Origin: Bifidobacteriaceae bacterium
Lineage (GTDB): Bacteria; Actinomycetota; Actinomycetes; Actinomycetales; WQXJ01
Assembly (NCBI GenBank): GCA_031279575.1
Contig: JAITIG010000076.1
Coordinates: 1 to 10,330, forward strand
Direction of reading: 5' to 3'
DNA length: 10,330 bases
Program-made: the position numbers and the translations under genes
In this document: positions 1-8,200 of the stretch, piece after piece
Layout of the letters: every line of letters starts with the position of its first letter
How positions within the stretch are numbered: the stretch's first letter is position 1
The notes under the pieces: generated by a model
What the model saw: only the letters and a program-made list of their open reading frames with translations
What the model was told of the DNA's origin: nothing
The model's database searches: none

Positions 1-1
1 C

Positions 2-280
2 CTGTCGGAGTTCTACTGGGTGGCGACCCGGAAGCTCGGGATGGACCCAGCCGGCGCGGCCGGCGCCGTCGAGGCCTTGGCGCTGCACCGGGTGGCGCCG
101 GTGAGCGCGTCCCTGGTCCAGGCCGCCATCCAGCTTTCACAGACCCAGCAGCTCGCATATTGGGACGCTCTGGTGATAGCGGCGGCGGCTGAGACAGGCT
201 GCCCGTTGGTCTTGACCGAGGACCTGGCAGACGGGTCGGTCATAGCCGGCGTCGAGATCCGAAACCCGTTCGCCGACTGA
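2..280 (+). CDS. VapC-like PIN-domain ribonuclease toxin, C-terminal part (5' end outside window)
   Basis: The reading frame is open from the window edge and gives 92 residues before TGA at 278-280. It holds the second half of a PIN domain: YWDALVIAAAA (catalytic-type Asp at fragment residue 55), then TEDLADG (acidic residues about 73-77), and the usual ending IRNPF. PIN toxins of the VapC class are Mg2+-dependent RNases, normally paired with a VapB antitoxin encoded just upstream, which here would be off the left edge. The first conserved Asp of the PIN fold and the true start are not in the window; an in-frame GTG at 20 is internal, because the frame upstream (LSEFYW) also fits the family. 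It is the only plus-strand gene and converges on the membrane-protein gene at 454-948. Family assignment is firm; the RNA target is unknown. Confidence 0.85.
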   Translation: MSEFYWVATRKLGMDPAGAAGAVEALALHRVAPVSASLVQAAIQLSQTQQLAYWDALVIAAAAETGCPLVLTEDLADGSVIAGVEIRNPFAD

Positions 281-453
281 CGGCGGGGTGGTTTCAGCCG
301 GGGGCGGCCGGGGCGGCGCAGACGATGGCGTCCACGGGGTCGTAGCGCCAGTGCCAGTCCTCTTTGGGCTGGGGCGTTGCCGTTCAGACGGCAGGCGCCC
401 CAAGGATCCCGCTGAGCGGCGCGGAGCCGGTGCGGAAGCGGTGGATCTGGGGG
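281..453. other. Intergenic region between convergent genes
   Basis: The 173 bases between the toxin stop and the stop of the minus-strand membrane-protein gene hold a stem-loop (370-402, listed separately). They also hold a short minus-strand frame with protein-like composition (294-383, see findings). No other gene is supported here: the other open frames have no ribosome binding site and skewed Arg/Pro/Gly/Ala composition. Confidence 0.6.
370..402. terminator. Stem-loop, candidate bidirectional terminator
   Basis: An inverted repeat reads TGGGGCG-TT-GCCGT-TCAG-ACGGC-AGG-CGCCCCA. This is a 7-bp outer stem and a 5-bp inner stem separated by a small asymmetric internal loop, with a 4-base hairpin loop. 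It sits between two convergent genes, where a shared terminator is expected. There is no T-run on either side, so it is not a classical intrinsic terminator; GC-rich actinobacteria often show such stems without a U tract. Transcription stop is inferred. Confidence 0.5.
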
Positions 454-948
454 TCAGGTGGGCTTGGGCGGGGGCTTGAACCAGCGGCGCGGCAGCATCA
501 CCGCCACCAGGGTCAGCACGGGGGCGCCGGCCACGAAGGCGAAACCGGTCAGGTCGCCTTGGATCAACAGGTCCCCGCCCGGGCCGCGCAGAGCGACGGC
601 CTGAGCCGCCACAAAGGCGCCCGCGGCCGCCCCCACCAGGCCGGCCGGGCCGGCCGCCGCGCGGGCGCAGACCGCCCAGGCCGCCACCGCCAGCAGGGCC
701 AGCACCAGGCCGAGGGGGAACGCCGCCACCGGGCCCAACGCCACCGTGGCGCGGTGCCAGACCGCGGCCAGCAGCGTCACGGCCGCCGCCACCAAGCCCC
801 CGGCGCAGCCCCGGACCGCCACAGCCGCCGCCGGCGGCAACCGCGGCAAGCGCGGCAGACGCGGCAGCCTAGGCGCCCGCCAGGCCCGGGGGGGCTGGGG
901 GGGGTGATCGGCCGGCTCGGGGAGGCGGCCGGCGGGGCTTGAATCCAT
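454..948 (-). CDS. Small four-helix membrane protein, DUF6113-like
   Basis: The 164-residue product has a proline- and arginine-rich N-terminal tail (about 1-40, with four RLP repeats at 27-38). Four hydrophobic stretches follow, at about 43-63, 72-93, 99-119 and 133-152, with a basic end (RRWFKPPPKPT). The segments FPLGLVLALLAVAA, RGPGGDLLIQGDLTGF and the spacing of the helices match what I recall of the actinobacterial DUF6113 family, whose function is unknown. The frame is open further upstream to 1125, but that part overlaps the transporter gene. I chose the ATG at 948 because GAGG-like bases (AGAGGGC) lie just before it and the protein then has family-like proportions. It lies 110 bases after the transporter stop, so it may have its own promoter. 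A cytoplasmic-membrane location is inferred. Confidence 0.65.
   Translation of the reverse strand: MDSSPAGRLPEPADHPPQPPRAWRAPRLPRLPRLPRLPPAAAVAVRGCAGGLVAAAVTLLAAVWHRATVALGPVAAFPLGLVLALLAVAAWAVCARAAAGPAGLVGAAAGAFVAAQAVALRGPGGDLLIQGDLTGFAFVAGAPVLTLVAVMLPRRWFKPPPKPT
833..868. repeat. 9-bp tandem repeat inside the membrane-protein gene
   Basis: Four imperfect 9-base units (GGCGGCAAC, CGCGGCAAG, CGCGGCAGA, CGCGGCAGC) lie head to tail. On the coding strand they specify the RLP repeats of the N-terminal tail of the DUF6113-like protein. The unit is a multiple of three, so a change of copy number would keep the frame. Confidence 0.75.
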
Positions 949-996
949 GCCCTCTATTCTCGCCCGCGCCCAGCCCGGCGGTGGACACCGCCAGAG

Positions 997-1050
997 CGGG
1001 CGGCGCCGCCCGGCCAAGCGCCAGGCGCGGGGAGCCAGGCGCCAGGCGCC
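997..1050. repeat. Palindrome and GCCAGGCGC repeats downstream of the transporter gene
   Basis: In the 110-base gap after the transporter stop there is a perfect 16-bp palindrome, CGGGCGGCGCCGCCCG (997-1012). Three exact copies of GCCAGGCGC follow at 1020, 1034 and 1041, and the inverted pair GGCGCC-A-GGCGCC lies at 1038-1050. These can fold in RNA from the minus strand and could end or attenuate the transporter transcript before the membrane-protein gene. No T-run is present. The repeats are visible directly; a termination role is only inferred. Confidence 0.4.
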
Positions 1051-1058
1051 GGGCGCGC

Positions 1059-2375
1059 CTAAGCGGAATAGTCCTTGTGGACGGTCTCCTTCATCAAGAA
1101 GATCAGCGACACCAGGCTGACGCACATCATCACAATTATGTAGACCGGCAGCATCATGACGTCGCCAGTGGTGTTGATCAGCCAGGTCGCCACCAGCGAG
1201 CAGGTCCCGCCGAAGGCGGCGCTGCCCAGGTTGTAGGGCACAGACACGCCCGAGACCCTGACCCGGGCGGGGAACACCTCCGGCATGGTGGCGGTGAAAG
1301 CGCCGTTCAACAAGCCGAAGATCATCGCCGCCACCATCACCATGGCGATCCTCAGCGCCAGCACGTCGGTCGCCGTCAGCACCCTCATCAGCGGGTAGGA
1401 CAGCACCACGACGCCGATGGCGCCGATCAGCATGATCGGTTTGCGCCCAAACTTGTCGGCCAGCAAACCCGAGAAAGGCAAAATGATTATGTAGCCGACC
1501 AGGGTCAAACTGGACAGCAGGAAGGCCTCCGAGGGGCCGGTCTTGAGGAACTGCTGGAAGTAGGTCGGCATATAGCTGAGCAGCAGCCAGTAGGCCGTGA
1601 ACCCGCCCGCCGTCACCATGAACACCGCCAGCATTTGCTTGGAGTGCGAGCGGAAGACATCGGCCAAGGGCGCTTTGGCCAGCTGGCCGTGCTCCCGCTT
1701 GTCCTCGAACACGGGCGTCTCATCGACGCTGCGCCGCATGATCCATCCGAACAGGGCGATGGCGATGCCGAGCAGGAACGGGATGCGCCAACCCCACGCG
1801 ACCAGGTTCTCCGCGGTCATGGTGTTGGACAGCACCAAGCCCAGCAGCGACCCCAGCAGCAGGCCCACCGCCGAGCCGACCTGTGAGAAGCTGACAATGA
1901 AGGCCCGGTTGCCGGTCCGGGCGAACTCGCCCAGGAAGGAGATGACGTTGCCCCATTCGCCGCCGGCCGACATCCCCTGGCAGATCCGCAAGACCACCAG
2001 GATCACAGTGGAGACCGCGCCCGCGGTGGCGTAGCTGGGCAGGCAGCCGATGGCGAAGGTGCTCACCCCCATCAGCACCACGGTGATGGACAGCGTGTTC
2101 TTCCGCCCGATCCGGTCCCCCAGGTGGCCGAAGATGAAACCGCCCACCGGCCGGGCCAAGAACCCCAGGCCGAAGACCAAGAAGGTGTTCATCAAGGCGA
2201 TGATCGGGTCGTCGTTGGCGGAAAAGAAGTTGGCTGAGATCGAGGTGGCGAAGTAGGCGTAGATGCCGTAGTCAAACCATTCCAGGATGTTGCCGGAGAT
2301 GCCGGCCACGACATGGCCGGTGGACACCTTGGCGGGCGGTTTGGCGGTGGTGGACTCGGGTTCGGCGGCGCTCAT
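1059..2375 (-). CDS. MFS transporter, metabolite:H+ symporter (MHS) family
   Basis: The 438-residue product has the usual length for this family and about twelve hydrophobic segments. Residues GNILEWFDYGIYAY (28-41) open helix 1 in the form typical of MHS symporters (ProP/KgtP/ShiA group). The MFS signature loop RPVGGFIFGHLGDRIGRK is at 75-92, RICQGMSAGGEWG at 130-142, GWRIPF at 195-200, and a second motif-A-like loop GLLADKFGRKP at 303-313 begins the C-terminal half. Members import organic acids, osmolytes or aromatic acids with protons across the cytoplasmic membrane; the substrate cannot be read from sequence. It follows the amidohydrolase gene by 57 bases, so it probably brings in that enzyme's substrate or a related compound. 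The ATG is fixed by a strong TAAGGAG five bases upstream. Confidence 0.92.
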   Translation of the reverse strand: MSAAEPESTTAKPPAKVSTGHVVAGISGNILEWFDYGIYAYFATSISANFFSANDDPIIALMNTFLVFGLGFLARPVGGFIFGHLGDRIGRKNTLSITVVLMGVSTFAIGCLPSYATAGAVSTVILVVLRICQGMSAGGEWGNVISFLGEFARTGNRAFIVSFSQVGSAVGLLLGSLLGLVLSNTMTAENLVAWGWRIPFLLGIAIALFGWIMRRSVDETPVFEDKREHGQLAKAPLADVFRSHSKQMLAVFMVTAGGFTAYWLLLSYMPTYFQQFLKTGPSEAFLLSSLTLVGYIIILPFSGLLADKFGRKPIMLIGAIGVVVLSYPLMRVLTATDVLALRIAMVMVAAMIFGLLNGAFTATMPEVFPARVRVSGVSVPYNLGSAAFGGTCSLVATWLINTTGDVMMLPVYIIVMMCVSLVSLIFLMKETVHKDYSA

Positions 2376-2380
2376 TGGTT

Positions 2381-2387
2381 CTCCTTA
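2381..2387 (-). promoter_or_regulatory. Ribosome binding site of the MHS transporter
   Basis: TAAGGAG on the minus strand lies five bases before the ATG at 2375. It is the best match to the 16S rRNA 3' end in this window and decides the transporter start. It suggests efficient translation independent of the upstream gene, whose stop is more than 40 bases away. Confidence 0.8.
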
Positions 2388-2432
2388 GGTCGCGAGCGTT
2401 CGGGCGGGCGGGGCGGATGGCGGGGCGCCGGG

Positions 2433-3647
2433 TCAGGCGGCGGGCGCCGTTGAGACAACTCGCCCGCCTTGGATGACTGTGCGCGGCTGGGCCAGGTCCC
2501 ACAGCAGGGACGGCTCGGCCAGGACGTCGCCTTGGAGGATCAGCAGGTCGCCGGCGTGCCCCACCTCGACCCGGCCTAGATCGGGCCGCTGGATCATCTC
2601 GGCGTTGACGGCGGTGGCGGACTCGATGGCCCGTTCGACGCCCTCGACCTCGGTTTGCAGGCGCAGCCCGGCGAGCTGCTCGTCTTCGAGATCGCCCATC
2701 AGGTCTGACCCCCAGCCAATTTTGACGCCGGCCGCGCGGGCGGTCTTGATCGCCTCCTTGCCCGCCACCAGGACTTGGGTGTTCTTGGCCGCGCTTTCCG
2801 GCGGGATGCGCACCTCGCCGCCGCGCCGGTCCATGGCGTCGTAGGTCACCAAGGTCGGCACCATGTAGCTGCCGGCCTCGGCGATCGCCAGCGCCGCCGG
2901 CCGGTCGATCAGGTTGGCGTGCTCAATGGTGCGCACGCCGTTCTCGACGGCTTGCTTGATCGCCTCCGGCGGGTAGGCGTGGGCCGCCACGTGGGCGCCG
3001 CGCCGGTTGGCCTCGTAGGTGGCCGCCCGGATCTCCTCCGGGGTGAACTGCGGCACCATGATCGGGTCGGTTGGCGAGGCGACGCCCCCCGAGACCATCA
3101 GTTTGATCACCGCCGCCCCCCGCCGCAGGTTCTCCCGCACCTGCCGCGCGATGGCGTCGGGCCCGTCCACGATCACCGCCAGGGCGCCGCAGGCGCAGTC
3201 CGCGTCCATCTCGTAGTGGGGGTTGCGGCCGTCGCCGTGGCCGCCGGTTTGGCTTAGGGCCGGCCCGCTGTAAAGCAGCCGGGGCGCCGCGATGACGCCC
3301 TCCTTGATGGCCCGGGCCAGCCCGATGTCGCCGCCGGCCACGTCCCGCAGGGTGGTGAAGCCCCGGCGCAGGGCCCGGCCCATGCGCTCGGCTGATTTCA
3401 GTGCCACGTAGCTCAGCGGCGCCCGGTTGATCTCATCCATAATCATGGAGAAGGCGTAGACGTGGATGTGGGCGTCGATCAGCCCCGGCAGGACAGACCG
3501 GCCCTCGGCGTCCAGCACCGGCGCCCCGGTCTCGGCCGGGCCCCCGATCTGGGCTATTTTGCCGTCGTCCCCGATCAGGATGGTGGTGGGCGGGCCGGGG
3601 TCGAAGCCGGCTGTGACTATCTTCGCGTTCTTGACTTCCAGCGCCAT
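2433..3647 (-). CDS. Metal-dependent amidohydrolase (imidazolonepropionase-like / Xaa-Pro or Xaa-Arg dipeptidase group)
   Basis: The 404-residue enzyme carries the full binuclear amidohydrolase set: HIH at 60-62 (DAHIHV), the likely carboxylated lysine K182 (VIKLMVSGG), H223 (AAHAY), H243 (IEHANLID) and the catalytic D315 (GWGSDLMG). GGHGD at 135-139 is typical of the subgroup containing microbial L-Xaa-L-Arg/Lys dipeptidases, Sgx9260-type carboxypeptidases, organophosphate-active enzymes and ochratoxinase-like proteins. No signal peptide is seen, so it should be cytosolic. The start at 3647 is preceded by AGAGGAAG at a short distance. It lies between the ABM-fold gene (27 bases upstream) and the MHS transporter (57 bases downstream), so the substrate is probably imported. 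Hydrolysis of a C-N bond in a dipeptide- or N-acyl-amino-acid-like compound is the best guess. Superfamily certain, substrate unknown. Confidence 0.9.
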   Translation of the reverse strand: MALEVKNAKIVTAGFDPGPPTTILIGDDGKIAQIGGPAETGAPVLDAEGRSVLPGLIDAHIHVYAFSMIMDEINRAPLSYVALKSAERMGRALRRGFTTLRDVAGGDIGLARAIKEGVIAAPRLLYSGPALSQTGGHGDGRNPHYEMDADCACGALAVIVDGPDAIARQVRENLRRGAAVIKLMVSGGVASPTDPIMVPQFTPEEIRAATYEANRRGAHVAAHAYPPEAIKQAVENGVRTIEHANLIDRPAALAIAEAGSYMVPTLVTYDAMDRRGGEVRIPPESAAKNTQVLVAGKEAIKTARAAGVKIGWGSDLMGDLEDEQLAGLRLQTEVEGVERAIESATAVNAEMIQRPDLGRVEVGHAGDLLILQGDVLAEPSLLWDLAQPRTVIQGGRVVSTAPAA

Positions 3648-3674
3648 CGGTCTTCCTCTGTTTCTCTTGGCGGT

Positions 3675-3995
3675 TCAGGGCGCGGCGTGCGCGCTTTGCA
3701 GCAGGGTCCCGCGCGAGGCGGGCGTGAATTCGGTCGAATCGTCCATGAAGGCGTTGATCCCGGCGGCCAGCTCGTGGCGCAGCGGGTGGTCGATCCACCG
3801 CTGGTAGCCGTCGCTGTCGGGCCAGTAGGCGGTGACGAAGACCTGGTCTGGCTCGTCCGGCAGCTGGTAGATCTCGGTGCTGACGCAGCCGGCGGCCTCG
3901 ACGGCCTTCTCCAGCACTCGGGCTTGTTTGTACCATTCGATCAGGGCGGCGGCTTGGCCGGGTTTGACTCGGAGGTAGAGCATGGATCTGTACAT
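3675..3995 (-). CDS. ABM-fold (antibiotic biosynthesis monooxygenase) small protein
   Basis: The 106-residue product is a single ferredoxin-like alpha+beta domain of the ABM/YgiN type. Strand MLYLRVKPGQ opens it, helix AALIEWYKQARVLEKAVEAAG follows, then STEIYQLPDEPDQVFVTAYW and the typical YQRWIDHPLRHELAAGI. Family members include small cofactor-free oxygenases, heme-degrading enzymes and many proteins of unknown activity; no heme-ligand signature is evident. The frame is open up to a TTG at 4082. I chose the ATG at 3995 because AAGGAAG lies 12 bases before it and the shorter protein begins where the domain begins. A second ATG (3983) is possible. It is the first gene after an AT-richer gap and leads into the amidohydrolase 27 bases on, so it probably opens this operon. 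The role in the pathway is unknown. Confidence 0.8.
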   Translation of the reverse strand: MYRSMLYLRVKPGQAAALIEWYKQARVLEKAVEAAGCVSTEIYQLPDEPDQVFVTAYWPDSDGYQRWIDHPLRHELAAGINAFMDDSTEFTPASRGTLLQSAHAAP

Positions 3996-4112
3996 GAGCT
4001 GTCCGCGCTTCCTTGCTGTCGGGCCCGCTAGGGCTGGGGGCGCGCCGACTTGGCGGCCTTTGCAGTTGAGAGTTCCAGCCAAAAGTTACAGTTTGATTAC
4101 GATTTGGTAACA
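3996..4112 (-). promoter_or_regulatory. Candidate promoter/operator region of the ABM-amidohydrolase-transporter operon
   Basis: The segment around 4081-4112 is clearly AT-richer than the rest of the window. It carries the inverted pair GTTAC (4085-4089) and GTAAC (4107-4111) with a 17-base spacer. It overlaps the last codons of the acetamidase gene and lies about 90-115 bases before the ABM start. A dyad at this position would suit a regulator binding site, and the AT-richness would suit a promoter. I do not see a convincing -35/-10 pair, so this stays a weak call. Confidence 0.3.
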
Positions 4113-5233
4113 TTTCGGGGTGGGGGCAGGGCGGCGAAGTCGGCTTTGCGGATCACGCAATGGACGCCCTTGACCAAGTCCACCACCTGGGAGACGCGGA
4201 AATCGGCCGCCGCGCTGAGATACGCCACCGCCTGGCCCAAGCTCAAGGCGAAGCGCCGGCCCAGGAAGCCAGCCGCCCGCTCGGCGCAGGCCTCCACCGC
4301 GGCGTCCAGATCGCGGTCCAGGCCAATCGCCACCCAAAAATCCCGCGTCTCGGCAAACGGCAGCAGATCGCGCCACCACCCGGCCGCGCCGCCGGCCGCC
4401 AAGCGGAGGCGCAAATAAACCCGCAGCGGCGCCTCCAAGGCGGTCAACGCCACCTCGCCATCGCCCTGGGCGAAGTGCGGGTCGCCCACATGCAGCCCGG
4501 CGCCATCGGCCAACACGGGCAGGTACAGCGTGGCGCCAGCGCCCAGCAAAGCGATGTCGAGGTTGCCGCCGGCCGGGCCCGGCGGCACCGAATGGCGCCG
4601 GCCCTGGGGGCTCGCCACCCCCAAAATGCCTGCGAACGGCGCCGCCGGGAACACCAAACTGCGCCCGGCGCCGCCCCCGGCGCCGCCCGCCAGCGGCATC
4701 ACCACCTGGGCCGGGTTGGCCGCATCCAAGTGGCAAAAGGCGCTGAAAGGGCCCGCCCCGGCCGGCGGAAAGCGCTTGACCGCGCCGCGCCCGTGGCGCG
4801 AGGACACCACGCCATAAGGCGCCCGGTACTCAAAACCCAGCACATCCACCGCCAGGCAGTCCCCCACCCGCGCGCCCTCGACCTCGATTGGGCCGGTCAC
4901 CACATGCGGCCCCAGCCCATCCGCGCCCTCGCGCCCAGCCGCCGCCAACCGGCGGGGCTCGTCCAACACCTGGTCCGCGGCCACGCCGTAGCGCCCAAAG
5001 AAGGCCACCGGGTCGCTCCCCTGGTCTTCCAGCATGCCCTCGTGGCTGACCGTGTCGAGCGAGAACACCTCGCCCGGCCGCACCGCCGCGACCGGCGCGT
5101 CGCCGGGCCCCGGCAGGTAGCCCCAGCACAGCTCGCCCGGCCGGCTGGCGATGTGCCGCGCCACCGGCAGCCGGTTGGCCCCGGCCGCAGCCCAGCGGAT
5201 CTGCGGCCAAGCCAAGTCCTCGCGGCCCTCCAT
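4097..5233 (-). CDS. Acetamidase/formamidase family amidohydrolase
   Basis: The product (378 residues from the chosen start) belongs to the FmdA/AmdA family, which hydrolyses small amides such as formamide or acetamide to the acid and ammonia. Visible marks are GPHVVTGPI (108-116), GGNLDI followed by GAGATLYLPV (222-240), GDPHFAQGDGEV with LTALEA just after (250-268), and a C-terminal helix with DFRVSQVVDLVKGVHCVI. Family members are cytosolic metalloenzymes. The frame allows an ATG at 5263, only 14 bases after the typA stop but without a ribosome binding site. I prefer the ATG at 5233, which has AAAGAGG four bases upstream. It shares a transcript direction with typA and may be read through from it. 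Actual substrate is open, since many members act on unknown amides. Confidence 0.87.
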   Translation of the reverse strand: MEGREDLAWPQIRWAAAGANRLPVARHIASRPGELCWGYLPGPGDAPVAAVRPGEVFSLDTVSHEGMLEDQGSDPVAFFGRYGVAADQVLDEPRRLAAAGREGADGLGPHVVTGPIEVEGARVGDCLAVDVLGFEYRAPYGVVSSRHGRGAVKRFPPAGAGPFSAFCHLDAANPAQVVMPLAGGAGGGAGRSLVFPAAPFAGILGVASPQGRRHSVPPGPAGGNLDIALLGAGATLYLPVLADGAGLHVGDPHFAQGDGEVALTALEAPLRVYLRLRLAAGGAAGWWRDLLPFAETRDFWVAIGLDRDLDAAVEACAERAAGFLGRRFALSLGQAVAYLSAAADFRVSQVVDLVKGVHCVIRKADFAALPPPRNVTKS

Positions 5234-5277
5234 CAGGCCTCTTTGCGCCGCCACCCGAACCATATTAGGCGGGCCGG

Positions 5278-7185
<1,908 letters not shown>

Positions 7186-7280
7186 GGGTTGGCTGCTTTC
7201 TGGCGCTGGCGGTGCTGGCGGGTGGCCGCCGGGCGGGCCGTGTCTCTTAGGGCCCCCGGCGGCCCCGCCATAATACCCGC

Positions 7281-7296
7281 CCCAGCCCGGGCTGGG
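7281..7296. terminator. Perfect palindrome after the SCP-2-like gene, candidate terminator
   Basis: CCCAGCCCGGGCTGGG is a perfect 16-bp palindrome that directly abuts the stop codon at 7297-7299. In minus-strand RNA it can form a short GC stem at the end of the aminotransferase/transketolase operon, before typA. No T-run follows (GCGGGTATT), so intrinsic termination is uncertain; a regulator site is the alternative. Confidence 0.35.
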
Positions 7297-8184
7297 TCAT
7301 TGGACGTAGCCGCCCACGCTCAGCAGGAAGCCGCCAAACTGGGCGCCGAACTCAGGCGCGCCGTCCATCACCAGGCGGCGGGCTTTGGTGGCGTCCAGCA
7401 TGTCGTCGGTGGCCAGCAAAATGCCCAAGGCGCTGGCCAAGGAGTCGAAGCGGAGGGTGAAGAACGGCAAGGCGCGGGCGTAGGCGCCCCGGCCGGAGCG
7501 GCTTTGGCCGGCTTTGACGCGCAGGTAGGCGGCCACCTCCGGGTGGCCCTCCACGTCAAGGGCGTAAACCCGGTCCGGGCTGCTGGCCGCCCAGGCGGCC
7601 ACCTCCGGGTGGCCCAGTTTGTTGAGCTGGGAGATGCCGGCCGTCAGCAGGTAGAAGAAGCACTTCACAACCAGGCGCTGGGTGTCTGTGTCGGCGGGGG
7701 CTCGCTTGACGGTGAGCAGGGAGCTCATCTTGAGCAGGGTTTGCATAAAGGCGGCGAACAGCGCCAGGTGGGACAAGGCGCCGCGCATCCGGGGCAGGGT
7801 GGACGGGCTGATCTTGCCTTTGAAGAAGGCGTTCATGGCCGGGATGGACTTGAACTCCAATTCGACATCGGGCCGGGGGTGGACTTTGTCGTTGGCCACC
7901 GTCCAGGCGCCGGACTCGATCGCAAAATAGGTGCCGACCTTGCCCGCGGGCGCGCCGGGCGCCCCGGACCCAGCGGGCGCCCCGGACCCGGCAGACGCCC
8001 GGGCCCCCCCGGCCCCGCCGGCCGCGCCGGGCGCCGCCGGCAGGCGGGCGCTGACCTGCGCCACCCCGCTCAGCTTGGCGAACTTGGCGGCCAAGGCCGG
8101 CACGTCGCCGGCCACCACCTTGAGCAGCGGCAAAACCGCGTTCAAGAACAGCTTGTTGGTGAAGACCTCGGATTCGGGAATCAT
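7297..8184 (-). CDS. SCP-2-like (sterol carrier fold) protein of unknown function
   Basis: The 295-residue product is not a characterised protein. Residues about 84-140 (KVGTYFAIESGAW, then PDVELEFKSIPAMNAFFKGK, then LPRMRGALSHL) have the shape of an SCP-2/lipid-carrier domain: an amphipathic strand, a charged strand and a small helix with the N-x-FF-x-GK motif. The region after it (CFFYLLTAGISQLNKLGHPEVAAWAASSPDRVYAL, then LRVKAG, FFTLRFDS and GAPEFGAQFGGFLL) looks well ordered and, from memory, also occurs in clostridial SCP-2-annotated proteins. Residues 50-80 are a Gly/Ala/Pro/Ser linker. No signal peptide or membrane helix is clear. It starts 16 bases after the transketolase C-subunit stop, so it is the last gene of that operon. 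The start has only a weak GGGGG site. A ligand-binding or carrier role is inferred only from the fold resemblance. Confidence 0.6.
   Translation of the reverse strand: MIPESEVFTNKLFLNAVLPLLKVVAGDVPALAAKFAKLSGVAQVSARLPAAPGAAGGAGGARASAGSGAPAGSGAPGAPAGKVGTYFAIESGAWTVANDKVHPRPDVELEFKSIPAMNAFFKGKISPSTLPRMRGALSHLALFAAFMQTLLKMSSLLTVKRAPADTDTQRLVVKCFFYLLTAGISQLNKLGHPEVAAWAASSPDRVYALDVEGHPEVAAYLRVKAGQSRSGRGAYARALPFFTLRFDSLASALGILLATDDMLDATKARRLVMDGAPEFGAQFGGFLLSVGGYVQ
7528..7614. repeat. 21-bp direct repeat inside the SCP-2-like gene
   Basis: Two exact 21-base copies (7528-7548 and 7594-7614), starting GGCGGCCACC, encode GHPEVAA twice (about residues 191-197 and 213-219) in the same frame. They lie 66 bases apart, a multiple of three, so recombination between them would delete 22 codons in frame. 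Confidence 0.8.
7957..7992. repeat. 18-bp tandem repeat encoding the AGSGAP linker
   Basis: Two head-to-tail 18-base units differ at one position (A or G before the final GC) and encode AGSGAP twice at residues 65-76 of the SCP-2-like protein. They form the core of a longer low-complexity linker. Copy-number change would alter linker length without breaking the frame. Confidence 0.8.
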
Positions 8185-8200
8185 CGCCCAGCCCCCGGCC

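Noticed and set aside
364..942. A 192-codon plus-strand frame opposite the DUF6113-like gene
   Set aside because: It is Gln/Arg/Gly/His-rich and repeat-like, runs through the hairpin at 370-402, and is antisense to four convincing membrane helices.
1020..1049. GCCAGGCGC repeats as a CRISPR or iteron array
   Set aside because: The units are only nine bases, with irregular 14- and 7-base spacing and no spacers or partner genes. They fit better as structured intergenic DNA.
949..1125. Upstream extension of the DUF6113-like frame to 1125
   Set aside because: It would overlap the 3' end of the transporter gene and add an Arg/Trp-rich stretch read from repeat DNA. The ATG at 948 has a better context.
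939..1886. A plus-strand open frame opposite the transporter gene
   Set aside because: It is very rich in His, Gln, Arg and Asp, the expected antisense of hydrophobic membrane-protein codons. No ribosome binding site or motif is seen.
3996..4082. Longer form of the ABM protein from a TTG at 4082
   Set aside because: There is no ribosome binding site, it would lie in the AT-rich putative control region, and the extra 29 residues do not look like part of the domain.
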